Virus record (IMG/VR): IMGVR_UViG_3300025133_000027
Span: 1 to 64,000 of that record
Origin: a virus
Length of the DNA: 64,000 bases
Strand: one strand, 5' to 3'
Each line of letters opens with the position of its first letter. Within the stretch, counting starts at the first letter, position 1. A program made the translations under genes and the position numbers. Positions 47,912 to 57,628 of this stretch are shown piece after piece. The notes below the pieces were generated by a model. That model searched no databases and had not been told where the DNA came from. It was given only the letters and a program-made list of their open reading frames with translations.

Positions 47912-49529
47912 GAAAGATTTCACAAGATTTATTGACAAACCAGAAGCTGCAAAGGTTGATGGTGTTCGCTTAACAGAGAACTTTTTTAAGATCCTTAGAG
48001 AAGGAAAAAGCAATCGTATGATGATTGCTGGCGATAGTCAAGTATATCATACAGGCGGAAGTTTAAAGAGAAAACTAGATGCAAAGGGTTATAACGCTTT
48101 TTTGAATTTTAAAAGTGGAGAATCTACTGGAATGACTATCGTTCGACTTTCAAAGGGAAAGAGTATTAGCCTATCGTTAGTGGTTATTTTAACTGGTGGC
48201 AATAATCCAAGTGCAGCTTATACAGCTAAGAGATTACCAAGGTTAGTTAAAGTAATAAATGATAAATTTGATAACCCAGAGATTATCTTTGGTTTAACAC
48301 CTCCTCTTACTGGAAGGATGGTTCCATATCATGAAGATATGCAGAACAAGAGACAGGAGATTGCTTCAACGATAGCAAACTTTTGTAAAGAAAATAGTAT
48401 TAACTTCTTTGACCCACGTTCATTTATGAAGGATCCCGCATCTATTACTGGCGGTGACGGCCTCCATGTTCAAGGTGCCAATGCAGATAGGTTCGCAAGT
48501 GGAATTCTCAGCGCTGCATCTTTTGGTGATGCTACGAGAGGAGAAAGTGTTGAAGATGATACTTCGAAAAGTACAGAAGACCGAGGACTTGAGCGGTTAA
48601 GGTTAAATGATAGACAACTTATGGGTCTTAATTTTGGTGATAAATTGAGATACGCAAAAGCTAGAGCTAGGAAGTGTGATGCCGCAGGTTATCTTGGTTT
48701 TGGTTCTAATGGGCCAGAGATTCTAAGATTAAAAAAATCGCTCTCAAAATTAGGCTATAATCTCGACACCAGTAACGATTCTTTCGACACTGATTTCCTT
48801 GCGAACGTAGTTGCCTTCCAGAAACACAATGGTTTAAGGCAGGACGGCTGTGTTGGACCAAGCACGGCTGATTGGATCTTGGAGAAAGCTAAAAAAGCTT
48901 CTGAAAAGAAAGATCCAAATGCTTCACCAGATTCAAAACCAAAACATAGTAGCTTACGTAAGAATGAAATTACTGATATGATTTATAGAAAATATGCTAA
49001 AGCTGGCCTAAACAAAAATATTGCAGCGGCTGCAATCATAAACAGTCTCGCAGAATCAGGTTTAAAATATTATTTAGTTGGTGATGGTGGCAATAGTGTT
49101 GGGTTATTTCAACTCCACAGGGGGAGTAAGAGTAGACCCTTTTGGAAAAGTGCAGGTTTAGATCCAGACATTGCATACGATACCCGTAAACAGTTTAGAG
49201 AATTATGTAAAAGTCAAAATCTACCACCGGGAGGGTATAAATGCTCGGTTAGGGCTTCGGGAATGAAAGAGTTCGCCCGCAAAAGAGAACGTGCTGGTGA
49301 TTGGAGATTCAACCCGGAAAGAAACACAGAAGCAATTATTAATATTGAAGTCAAAAGAGGGGCTGGTAGAAAACTGAGATCTGCTGACAGAGCTGGTGCA
49401 TCAATTCCTGAGCTTGCTGCTATATTTTGTAGGGATATTGAACGACCTGCAAATAAGAGTAAGGGAATGCGGAAGCGACGAAAAATAGCAACAAAAAAAT
49501 TTGGAAACAGAAGATTACCTGACAGTTAA
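47904..49529 (+). CDS. SGNH hydrolase - PG-binding - lysozyme-like fusion
   Basis: 541 residues. SGNH-type domain with GDSQV (about 43-47), ILTGGNN (about 95-101) and DGLHVQG (about 186-192). Then a peptidoglycan-binding repeat (about 269-330), and a phage tail-lysozyme-like domain with AAAIINSLAESGLKYY (about 375-390) and SVGLFQLH, the Glu being the likely catalytic residue. Together this suits esterase plus glycosidase attack on murein. Overlaps the previous gene by 8 bases. Confidence 0.8.
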   Translation: MDKKDFTRFIDKPEAAKVDGVRLTENFFKILREGKSNRMMIAGDSQVYHTGGSLKRKLDAKGYNAFLNFKSGESTGMTIVRLSKGKSISLSLVVILTGGNNPSAAYTAKRLPRLVKVINDKFDNPEIIFGLTPPLTGRMVPYHEDMQNKRQEIASTIANFCKENSINFFDPRSFMKDPASITGGDGLHVQGANADRFASGILSAASFGDATRGESVEDDTSKSTEDRGLERLRLNDRQLMGLNFGDKLRYAKARARKCDAAGYLGFGSNGPEILRLKKSLSKLGYNLDTSNDSFDTDFLANVVAFQKHNGLRQDGCVGPSTADWILEKAKKASEKKDPNASPDSKPKHSSLRKNEITDMIYRKYAKAGLNKNIAAAAIINSLAESGLKYYLVGDGGNSVGLFQLHRGSKSRPFWKSAGLDPDIAYDTRKQFRELCKSQNLPPGGYKCSVRASGMKEFARKRERAGDWRFNPERNTEAIINIEVKRGAGRKLRSADRAGASIPELAAIFCRDIERPANKSKGMRKRRKIATKKFGNRRLPDS

Positions 49530-49561
49530 TTAAAAAGTTTTAATATAAGGATTTAAATAAA

Positions 49562-50212
49562 ATGAATGCAAATGAATATAACAGAAAAAGGCTTAGAAGC
49601 GGAGATATTCCAGATAGTGTAATAACTAAGATGGTAGAGCTTTGGCAAGAAGAGCACGGTCTTGATGTCGATGGTAAGCTTGGCCCGATAACTTTAAAAT
49701 CAATTGGAGCCGAGACAACTTTCGAACCTGATTGGACTACTGATTCTAAGAGAAAGTGGGCAGAAGAACTTTACGGAGCATTCCGCTTTAAGAGCCAACC
49801 TAACGGTAGAATCGTAATTTCATCAACATGGGTCAGAGAAAACATTGTAAGAGTAGAATTACATAACGGAAAGAAGGTTCGCATCAATAAGAAGATTGCA
49901 GAACACTTCAAGACTACTTTTAAAGAAGCATGTGAGAAATCTGGCTATACACCAAATTCTGTTCAAACATTTGTCCCGAGACACACCCTCTGGAATACTA
50001 GCAAATCAGTAAGTGCTCATAGTTGGGGTTGTGCTGTGGACTTTGATCCTCCAAAAAACCCAATGGGCGGAAAAATCAAGAAAACAGGCAGGCCTTCTCT
50101 TCTCAGAACACATCCAGAATTTGTCAAGGTTTTCAAGGATGCTGGCTGGACTTGGGGCGGTGATTGGCGCATGAAAGACGATATGCATTTCGAACTCAGG
50201 AAGGAGCTTTAA
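49562..50212 (+). CDS. M15-type murein peptidase with PG-binding motif
   Basis: 216 residues. PG_binding-like start (ITKMVELWQEEHGLDVDGKLGPITL, about 21-45), then an M15C peptidase domain with SAHSWGCAVDFDPP (about 155-168) and DMHFELR (about 206-212), providing the zinc ligands His, Asp, His. Such enzymes cut L-Ala-D-Glu in murein and act as endolysins or virion lysins. No signal peptide. Confidence 0.85.
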   Translation: MNANEYNRKRLRSGDIPDSVITKMVELWQEEHGLDVDGKLGPITLKSIGAETTFEPDWTTDSKRKWAEELYGAFRFKSQPNGRIVISSTWVRENIVRVELHNGKKVRINKKIAEHFKTTFKEACEKSGYTPNSVQTFVPRHTLWNTSKSVSAHSWGCAVDFDPPKNPMGGKIKKTGRPSLLRTHPEFVKVFKDAGWTWGGDWRMKDDMHFELRKEL

Positions 50213-50217
50213 GATCC

Positions 50218-52074
50218 ATGCTGACGACCATCAACGATAACAGTCAAGAGAAATATGCTGAAATTCACAAGGAGGAACTTGATAGCTTCTTACCTTATTG
50301 TCAAGAAGAATTAGGTTTTAAGAAACCTGTCAGTATTAACTTTGAATCAGACGAAAACAACTCTAAAGAATTATTTGGCAAAACTGCTTTTTATAATCCA
50401 AAAGAGATGTCAATTACTATTTATACTAGTAAAAGGCATCCTAAAGATGTTTTTAGATCAATGGCTCATGAGTTAGTTCACCACTGCCAGAATTGTGATG
50501 GACGGTTCGACAACATGACAATGGAAGATGGATACGCACAAGATAATAAACACTTGCGCGACATGGAGAAGGACGCCTATCTAAGAGGCAATCTATTACT
50601 AAGGGATTTCGAGGACCAACAAAAAATGAAAAATAACAAAGACTTAAAAATTGAACAAAAGATCAACAGCTCTCTCGCTGTATTACTTGCCGAAGCTGTT
50701 ACTCAGAGTATGGGTAATGACGATATGTATAAAGATCAAGCACCTGCTCCAGAGCTTGGAAGTGTTGCACCTAAATGGCGCAAGTGCTCTGGAACTTTAA
50801 GAACTGGTTGCAGAGGTCGTAATGTTGAAGATCTTCAGATAAGATTACAAAAACTTGATTATCTAACAAAAGAAGATATCGATGGTCACTTTGGCCGTGA
50901 TACAACAATCGGAGTTAAAGGTCTACAGATTGATAACGATGTTCCTCAAGATCAAGTTGATGGAGTTTTTGGAAAAAATACCCTAGCACTTCTAAAGAAA
51001 CTAGAAGGAATTCGTGGGGTAGATGCTAACGACAGAATTGCTCGTGCTGATATCGGTGGAGCCGAAGCCTCTGCAATGAATTCTATGTCTAAGCTTGGCA
51101 GGAATGCAAAAGCTCCCAGCAGTGTTCCAGCTAGTCCAAATCCTAGTTCCAGAGTTGACCTTAGCAGGACCGCCAGTGGCGGTAGACCAATGGATGTTCA
51201 ACTAGATGACAATCCAAATCTTCGTGAGTCAAAAGAAAGAGTTCGTGGCTTGATTCAAAAGAAGCCAATGGATGCATTAAGGATTTTAAATTCATTTGCT
51301 AAAAAAGGTGGTATCGAGAGGGATGAGTTAAATTATGCTCAAAAATTAATAGAAAAGCACGGGAAGCAGGTCTTGAGGCAATTCCCGAACCTACGAACTG
51401 CTTTAAAGAATAAAATTGGTAAGCCAGAAAACTATACGAAATTTAAACCATCAGATAAGATTCCAAAAGATGGCACTAGAGGACCAACCTCTGGCAAGTC
51501 TAGCATTGATACAGATGGCACTAGAGGACCAACCTCTGGCAAGTCTAGTGAGCTACCAGCCAGCCGTCCTCCTAAGGCTTCTCCTGATAGAAAGAAATCT
51601 AAGTGGCGCAAGTGTTCTAAAAATTATAAAAGAGGATGCAGCGGAGATATGGTTAAAACCATTCAGAGCCACCTTGGTTTTAAAGAAGAAGACATTGACG
51701 GTAAATTTGGCGGGGTTACTAAGAGAGCTGTTGTTAAGTTTCAAGAAAAACATGGTCTTAAAACTGATGGTATTGTAGGTGAAAAGACCTATAAAAAATT
51801 GAGTCAAATAGCTTTAGCAGGTAAACCAAAGGCGAGTCCAAAGGATAAACCAAAATCCTTACCGAAAAAGCCTGCTCCAAAGAAGAGACCAAATTCCTCA
51901 CCAGAAGCCCCTCCAAGATCTGGGCCGGGAGGGGGTATTCGCCGTAATGGAGTGCCACTACCACCGGCGAATGAGGAAAAACACCCAGTTGGAAACGGAC
52001 CTAGACCAGTAAATGAAAACCAGAATTTCTTAAAGAGTAGGTTTACTCGCCTATTGAAAACAGAAAGATCATAA
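50218..52074 (+). CDS. HExxH protease with two PG-binding domains
   Basis: 618 residues from ATG 50218 (GGAG about 11 bases upstream). Zincin motif AHELVHHCQ (about 81-89). Two peptidoglycan-binding repeats (about 187-262 and 462-535), each introduced by a KWRKCS..GC motif, separated by proline-rich linkers with a 13-residue direct repeat (DGTRGPTSGKSS). An internal segment SSLAVLLAEAVTQ (about 150-162) resembles an LxE leader and follows an internal ATG at 50626, so a second start or an internal cut is possible. Confidence 0.8.
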   Translation: MLTTINDNSQEKYAEIHKEELDSFLPYCQEELGFKKPVSINFESDENNSKELFGKTAFYNPKEMSITIYTSKRHPKDVFRSMAHELVHHCQNCDGRFDNMTMEDGYAQDNKHLRDMEKDAYLRGNLLLRDFEDQQKMKNNKDLKIEQKINSSLAVLLAEAVTQSMGNDDMYKDQAPAPELGSVAPKWRKCSGTLRTGCRGRNVEDLQIRLQKLDYLTKEDIDGHFGRDTTIGVKGLQIDNDVPQDQVDGVFGKNTLALLKKLEGIRGVDANDRIARADIGGAEASAMNSMSKLGRNAKAPSSVPASPNPSSRVDLSRTASGGRPMDVQLDDNPNLRESKERVRGLIQKKPMDALRILNSFAKKGGIERDELNYAQKLIEKHGKQVLRQFPNLRTALKNKIGKPENYTKFKPSDKIPKDGTRGPTSGKSSIDTDGTRGPTSGKSSELPASRPPKASPDRKKSKWRKCSKNYKRGCSGDMVKTIQSHLGFKEEDIDGKFGGVTKRAVVKFQEKHGLKTDGIVGEKTYKKLSQIALAGKPKASPKDKPKSLPKKPAPKKRPNSSPEAPPRSGPGGGIRRNGVPLPPANEEKHPVGNGPRPVNENQNFLKSRFTRLLKTERS

Positions 52075-52084
52075 GGGACTATTA

Positions 52085-54235
52085 ATGAAAGTTATTATAC
52101 ACGAAAGAAAAGTGAAACCTGATGACGAGCTTCTTTTAGAGTGGGAGTGGTCTGACGTTTATGATTTTGCATCAACAGCAGGTCATTTTGCTCTTGATAT
52201 TGGAGGCTTGGCTCCTGGGGCTGGGATGTTTATTGATGGAGCAAACGCAGCTTGGTATGCCGCAGAAGGAGATTGGCTAATGGCGGGCATGTCTATCGCT
52301 GCTGCCCTCCCAGTTTTTGGCTGGGGAGCTGCTGCGATTAAACTTACCGGCAAGGGTGTTGCTGTACCTTTTAAGATTGTGCGTCAATTTGCAAAAGATG
52401 CTAAGATTTTTAATAAAGCTGTTGATAAATTTGCCAAAACAGCCGGTCTTGGTAAGGATGTCGCTAAAAAAATAAAAGACGCAGTTGCTGCTAAAATGTC
52501 AGGGAAAGCTATCAAGCCCGCTGGTAAGCTTGTCCCTTCTTCTGTTGGAAAGGAAGCAGCAAGTGTTGCAAAGAAAGAAATCAAAGAGATTAAGAAACTT
52601 TTTGATGGTGTTGTCGAGAAAATCCCTCTCCCTGACAGCTTAAAAAAAGAGTATATAAAAAGAGTTCTTGAACTAAAAAAACTAAACCTTAAATTAGATG
52701 GTCTTAAAGGCACGAAAAATTCTGCCGCAATTAGTAAGTTAACAAAAAAGATTAAAGACAAAGAAAAGGTTTTAGTTGGTTCAATGAAAAAAAATCAACT
52801 AAAAGCTGCGGATATAAAGAAAATCCTAAATTATTCTAAGGCCGGTATCAAGGCCGGCGCAAAGACGGCTGGTGACGCATCTATAAAGACTGCTGCGAAG
52901 ACTGCTGCAAAATCTGCTAAAGATGCTGCAAAGGCCGGTGCAAAGACTGCTGCTAAGGCGGCTGAAGATGCTGCGATAAAAATCAAGGATGGGCTTATTA
53001 AGTATAAAGGCAAATTACCAACAATAGATGCTGCGATAAAGAAACGTATTTTTACTTTCGTAAGAAAAACAGCTGTAAAGTCTATAAGTTTTCAAATTGA
53101 TTACCAAAGGCTCAAAGATGAGCTTGATAAAACAGGTATTACAAAATTACTAGAAGAATTAGAGATTATCGGAGGGTTGGAAGAGATCTATAATGATATC
53201 AAGGAATGGGCTTGCTCTAATTATTCGGGTTTCTTCTTTTGCGATGATTCACAAAAGGATGTTCCACCGTCTGTTGATGATGACCCCGAGAAAAAAGACC
53301 CTACTCCAGGCCCGAAAAAGTCCCCTAGGTGCGATAATAACTATTTAGAAAAAGGTTGCCGAGGTAATAGAGTTAAAACCCTCCAGCGTGTTCTTATCCA
53401 TCTTGAAGGGCCACTAACTGTCGGTCGTCGTCGCGCAGATGGAATATTTGGTGTACAAACCAAGAACGGAGTTGAAAACTTTCAAAGAAAACACGATCTA
53501 AAGGTCGATGGTATTGCAGGTCCGCGCACTTTTAAAAAGATAATTGAGTTAATTGAAACAAAACGTAATAATGATGGTAAAACCACAAAGATTAAAAATC
53601 CCGAAGCAGAGTTCGAAAAAGGAGTTGCTGGATTATCTGATAAAGAAGTAGCATCTGCTGTAGGTTCCGATGGCGATATTGAACAAGAAACTAGTAAGGG
53701 CTCAAAAAGTCCCTATTGGATGTCAAATGAATGGACTAGATTGAAGCGTTTTGACCAAAAAGGTCCCCAAGGACAGCGATTAAAGAAGAAATTGATTGCA
53801 CAAGGCTGGGCATCTACGGTAAACGAAAATGTATCTAACGACCTTAATATGGCAATCAAAAGCATTAAAAGCGCTTCGGAAAAGCTTCGTAAGAAAGACC
53901 AATCGGCCCAATCTTCTGTTGATGAGAAAATAAGTAGTTTAAAACTTGGTTCCCGTGATCCGAAAGTGAAAGAATTTCAAAAGCTTCTTGGTATTACCCC
54001 ATCTGGTGTTTTTGACTCAAAGACAAAGGCTGCTGTTGAGAAATTTCAGCAAAAACACGGCCTTGAAGTTGATGGGGAAGTCGGAAGTCTAACATTTGAT
54101 AAAATTCAAAAGGCAAGTGACCTAAGATCCTCGATTCAAGAGAATAAGGTTCATAAGAACTTTCACTATAATATTATTCAAGAAAAAATGCTAAGATTGA
54201 ACAGAGAATTAATGAAAGAATACAAAAAGGGATAA
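52085..54235 (+). CDS. Pre-toxin-like domain with two PG-binding domains
   Basis: 716 residues. Leader MKVIIHERK..ELLLE, then a hydrophobic region GLAPGAGMFIDGANAAWYAAEGDWL..AAALPVFGWG (about 40-80) like the pre-toxin region of polymorphic toxins. A long Ala/Lys-rich helical part follows (about 100-320), then PG-binding repeats at about 415-490 and 620-680. No catalytic motif found. It might form membrane-active helices during genome entry, but that is inference. Confidence 0.75.
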   Translation: MKVIIHERKVKPDDELLLEWEWSDVYDFASTAGHFALDIGGLAPGAGMFIDGANAAWYAAEGDWLMAGMSIAAALPVFGWGAAAIKLTGKGVAVPFKIVRQFAKDAKIFNKAVDKFAKTAGLGKDVAKKIKDAVAAKMSGKAIKPAGKLVPSSVGKEAASVAKKEIKEIKKLFDGVVEKIPLPDSLKKEYIKRVLELKKLNLKLDGLKGTKNSAAISKLTKKIKDKEKVLVGSMKKNQLKAADIKKILNYSKAGIKAGAKTAGDASIKTAAKTAAKSAKDAAKAGAKTAAKAAEDAAIKIKDGLIKYKGKLPTIDAAIKKRIFTFVRKTAVKSISFQIDYQRLKDELDKTGITKLLEELEIIGGLEEIYNDIKEWACSNYSGFFFCDDSQKDVPPSVDDDPEKKDPTPGPKKSPRCDNNYLEKGCRGNRVKTLQRVLIHLEGPLTVGRRRADGIFGVQTKNGVENFQRKHDLKVDGIAGPRTFKKIIELIETKRNNDGKTTKIKNPEAEFEKGVAGLSDKEVASAVGSDGDIEQETSKGSKSPYWMSNEWTRLKRFDQKGPQGQRLKKKLIAQGWASTVNENVSNDLNMAIKSIKSASEKLRKKDQSAQSSVDEKISSLKLGSRDPKVKEFQKLLGITPSGVFDSKTKAAVEKFQQKHGLEVDGEVGSLTFDKIQKASDLRSSIQENKVHKNFHYNIIQEKMLRLNRELMKEYKKG

Positions 54236-54236
54236 T

Positions 54237-54590
54237 ATGAGATCTAAATTAAGAAAATTTGTTAAAATACTTGCAGAACAAGCTAATGATAAACTTACAG
54301 ACGATAACGTCGAGTATTACATTGAGCAGTATAATAAATCCGGTAAGATCAAAACTACTCATGGTAGTAAATCACCAAAAAAAGCTAAAACTGTGCAAAA
54401 AAAGATTATTAAGCCCAAACCACCAGTAGAAGTGGTAAAAGAAGTCGAAACAAGGCCATTAATTGATGAAATGACCTATGTTGAACTTAGAAAACTAGCC
54501 AAGGAGCTAGGTATGAAGAGAATTGGTCGAACTGGCAAAATGAAACTGATTGGTCTTATCAAAAAGGAGTATGACAGTAGATCTGTCTAA
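54237..54590 (+). CDS. Small SAP/Rho_N-like protein with LxE leader
   Basis: 117 residues. Leader MRSKLRKFVKILAE, a basic low-complexity middle, and a C-terminal helix-extended-helix motif (TYVELRKLAKELGMKRIGRT, about 78-97, then KMKLIGLIKKEY) typical of SAP/Rho_N nucleic-acid-binding domains. Likely a DNA-binding cargo protein. Confidence 0.7.
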   Translation: MRSKLRKFVKILAEQANDKLTDDNVEYYIEQYNKSGKIKTTHGSKSPKKAKTVQKKIIKPKPPVEVVKEVETRPLIDEMTYVELRKLAKELGMKRIGRTGKMKLIGLIKKEYDSRSV

Positions 54591-54592
54591 TC

Positions 54593-56650
54593 ATGGATAA
54601 ACATATACTACATATATACGAAAACCCCTTCTTAACCATGTTCGAGTTAAAGAAGATGCTTTCAGATTTATGTTATGGAAGGATCCTTTTTACTGAGAAG
54701 TTCGATGGACAGAACTTATTGCTATCTTATTCCACGAGAGACTCCTCAGTCCGTATTGCACGCAGTAATACCCACTTAAAAGCTTCAGGAATCGATCCAG
54801 AAGCTTTTAAAGCCCTATATGTGTCAAAACCACACGATTATCAGCGTATTGTTGACTCATTTGTCGATTCTGCACTAGAATTCGAGAAATTCGCTAAAAG
54901 CCTACCTATTAGAGAGCAAATTGAGCTATTTGGACAAGATAACGTCGGAAACCCTACTATCTTCTGGAATTTTGAGGTAATTAACCCTTCTGTCATCAAT
55001 CTGTTGCCATATGATGGTAGTAAGTATCTAATTCTGCATAAAACAGGCCATAAACAGACCACAGACGGCAATAAACTCGTTAAATTCTTTGTAAATGACC
55101 GTTATTACCAAAAAATGCTTAAAAAAGTGGGTATTTTCATCAAAAATAGCGAAAATACACCTTTAAAAGTTAATGAAATGCTTGATTTTAGTGAAAATAA
55201 CACTAAAAGTGCCCTAGATATGTTCCTAAATAGGCTAAAAGTGCTCCAAAATAAGCTCAAATTGGCCGAAAAAAGCACTATTTTGGAGTATTTAATAGCT
55301 ATTTTAACCCCTAAAATACAAGATGAATTCCAAATAACGCCCGAAAAGCACAAACTTATTATCAAAAGAATCATCGCAGACGCCAATCATGGCCAATATA
55401 TAACGAAACCAAAGCTTTCAGAGATCGTTTTAAACGTATCTTTGGAAGATAAGAACGATATTAAGAAGTTTTTGAGGAGTGAGAAGCCTAGAGAGTACTT
55501 TAATGACGCAATTAGGCCTCTTGAGCTCTTAATTCATGAATTTAGTGTATCTTTGCTTCAAACACTAGAAAGTCAAGTAGCAACTAATAGTCCTGAATTT
55601 AACTCTGATTTACAGCAGAAAATGAAGGAATTTGTTAAAAAACCACCTGTTGACCTTCCAAATTCATATAATAGACATATTGAGAAGATTGGTAACTTAA
55701 AAGACATCAATATCAAGCTTGAGGGCGTAGTATTCGAGTTTGATGGTCATGTATACAAATTAACAGGTAATTTTGCTCCTATTAACCAATTATTGGGTTA
55801 TCAGAAGTATAGAAAGACCTTTCAAGCTCCTACTAAAGAAGAGCTTGACTTTGAAGTTAAGAATCTTCAAGGAAAACTAGCTATTATCCCTGGTGGCTTT
55901 AAACCACCTCATAAGGGACATGTAGCCATGATTAAGCACTATCTCTCCAAAGGAGGAGCTGAGAAGGTCTTAATGTTCATGGGTAAGAAACCTAGGCCAG
56001 TAAAACACCCTGATACCCACGAAGTAGTCGATCAGATTGATTTTATGAAGGCTAAAAAGATATGGGACATATATTTAAGCAATGAAAACCTATCTCATAG
56101 GGTTAAAATCGTAGAATCAAGCGATAAAGGGCCTTTATATGATGCTTATAAATATATTGAGACAGAATCACAGTCTGGTGACTATATAATACTAGGACTC
56201 TCTGAGAAAGATCCTGAGAGATTTAAAGGTGTCAATAAGATCAAACCAAAGGGTGTTACCATACAAACAGATAATTTTAGCCCATTTAAGACATTTGCAG
56301 GCTCGAAAGTAGGAATCTCAGCTATTGATTTCAGAGATGCTATTGCGGTACAAGATAAGAAAGAAATTTTAAACTTTATACCAATTAGCTCTCATAAAGA
56401 CATGAATAAGATCTTTAAGGTTTTATTTACTAAATCTAAGGTTGAAGTTAAAAAAAAACCCAAACAAGAAAGTCTTTTGGAGTCTATTTTGGTTAGAATC
56501 ATGAAAGATATAGCCCTAGACGAGATGTCAAGCATGAGTGGGGGAGCTGTCGAAGGTTCTCCTGCTGGTGCTTGGGATAAACCTAAAGAGCCCATTAAGT
56601 TAGATGGGTATACAAAAATAATTGAGAGTATGATAAAAGATCTATTATAG
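54593..56650 (+). CDS. RNA-ligase-like / cytidylyltransferase-like bifunctional protein
   Basis: 685 residues. N-terminal nucleotidyltransferase with motif I EKFDGQN (about 34-40), motif IV LEGVVFEFDG (about 381-390) and motif V YKLTG, like RNA ligases. Then a HxGH-type domain: IIPGGFKPPHKGHVAMIKHY (about 430-449), as in nicotinamide-nucleotide or pantetheine adenylyltransferases. C-terminus DEMSSMSGGAVEG is a motif seen at the ends of T4-like phage head proteins. Role could be RNA repair coupled to NAD metabolism. Confidence 0.8.
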   Translation: MDKHILHIYENPFLTMFELKKMLSDLCYGRILFTEKFDGQNLLLSYSTRDSSVRIARSNTHLKASGIDPEAFKALYVSKPHDYQRIVDSFVDSALEFEKFAKSLPIREQIELFGQDNVGNPTIFWNFEVINPSVINLLPYDGSKYLILHKTGHKQTTDGNKLVKFFVNDRYYQKMLKKVGIFIKNSENTPLKVNEMLDFSENNTKSALDMFLNRLKVLQNKLKLAEKSTILEYLIAILTPKIQDEFQITPEKHKLIIKRIIADANHGQYITKPKLSEIVLNVSLEDKNDIKKFLRSEKPREYFNDAIRPLELLIHEFSVSLLQTLESQVATNSPEFNSDLQQKMKEFVKKPPVDLPNSYNRHIEKIGNLKDINIKLEGVVFEFDGHVYKLTGNFAPINQLLGYQKYRKTFQAPTKEELDFEVKNLQGKLAIIPGGFKPPHKGHVAMIKHYLSKGGAEKVLMFMGKKPRPVKHPDTHEVVDQIDFMKAKKIWDIYLSNENLSHRVKIVESSDKGPLYDAYKYIETESQSGDYIILGLSEKDPERFKGVNKIKPKGVTIQTDNFSPFKTFAGSKVGISAIDFRDAIAVQDKKEILNFIPISSHKDMNKIFKVLFTKSKVEVKKKPKQESLLESILVRIMKDIALDEMSSMSGGAVEGSPAGAWDKPKEPIKLDGYTKIIESMIKDLL

Positions 56651-56692
56651 ATTCTATATAGAAGAGTATATAGTATATAGGAAAGAATAAAT

Positions 56693-57628
56693 ATGAATAA
56701 TATAGAAGAAAGAGTACTTAGAACATATCTTAGAAAGAAGATTCTAAAAGAACTAAATAATAAGACATTTAGTGAAATAGAAGCTAGAAATAAAGAGAAT
56801 TTCATAAGAGATCATATAAAGGTCTTATTAGAAGAAGTAGGAACGGTACAAGGTAGATCTACTGGTATCAATGTGCTTGCTAACGTTCTAAAACAAATTA
56901 TTCCTATTGTAAAACAAGCTTATGAGCTTCTTACTACTTCTGATGAACAAAGAAAAAGTTTTAGAGCTCACATTATTCAGAACTCTATTAATACTCTAAT
57001 GAAAGTTGATGTATTATCGCCAAATACTGATGGTGGAGACCTTACCGAGCCTGTTAACCCTGAATTAGATCAGGAACCAGAGCTTCCTGAAGAAATGCCT
57101 CAAGAGACAACCCCTGAGCAAGATTTTGAAGTAGATAGTGATGAAGTAGATATTGTGGGAGGTATTGAAGATGAAGAACAGTCACTTCAGGAAGCTGCTA
57201 GCGTAGTTGTAGACCCTGATAACAATGTTCCCAATGTTGATGAGTCTGATGAAAGATTCATTGATATTGATAACTCTCAGAAAAAAATCGATGATAAGGG
57301 AAAACCAAAGGCTGATAAAATTGAGTTTGTTGATATTCAAGGAATGGATCAAACTGGTAAAGAACTTTCTCAGAAGACTATGGCTAAAATTCAAAAACAA
57401 ATTGCTGAAGCTTATGGTATGCTTTCACATATTGAAGATAGAAACCAATTTGCTGAGTATCTTGTTGCTAACCTAAAGCTTTATTTTGACCAATTTGACC
57501 AAGAAAACAATCCTGCTATTCCAGAACCACAATCTGATCAATATGACCAGATTAAATCAAGAACACAAGAACTCTCAGGCATGAATGAAAACATCGTGTT
57601 TGCAAAACTTATGAAGGCAATTGTTTGA
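56693..57628 (+). CDS. Hypothetical acidic protein with helical leader
   Basis: 311 residues. Basic helical N-terminus (MNNIEERVLRTYLRKKILKE), a very acidic central region (about 110-170, ending ILGG-like EEQSLQEAA) and a helical C-terminal domain. Resembles phage head-associated or scaffolding-type proteins in composition only. Stop overlaps the next TTG start. Confidence 0.65.
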   Translation: MNNIEERVLRTYLRKKILKELNNKTFSEIEARNKENFIRDHIKVLLEEVGTVQGRSTGINVLANVLKQIIPIVKQAYELLTTSDEQRKSFRAHIIQNSINTLMKVDVLSPNTDGGDLTEPVNPELDQEPELPEEMPQETTPEQDFEVDSDEVDIVGGIEDEEQSLQEAASVVVDPDNNVPNVDESDERFIDIDNSQKKIDDKGKPKADKIEFVDIQGMDQTGKELSQKTMAKIQKQIAEAYGMLSHIEDRNQFAEYLVANLKLYFDQFDQENNPAIPEPQSDQYDQIKSRTQELSGMNENIVFAKLMKAIV

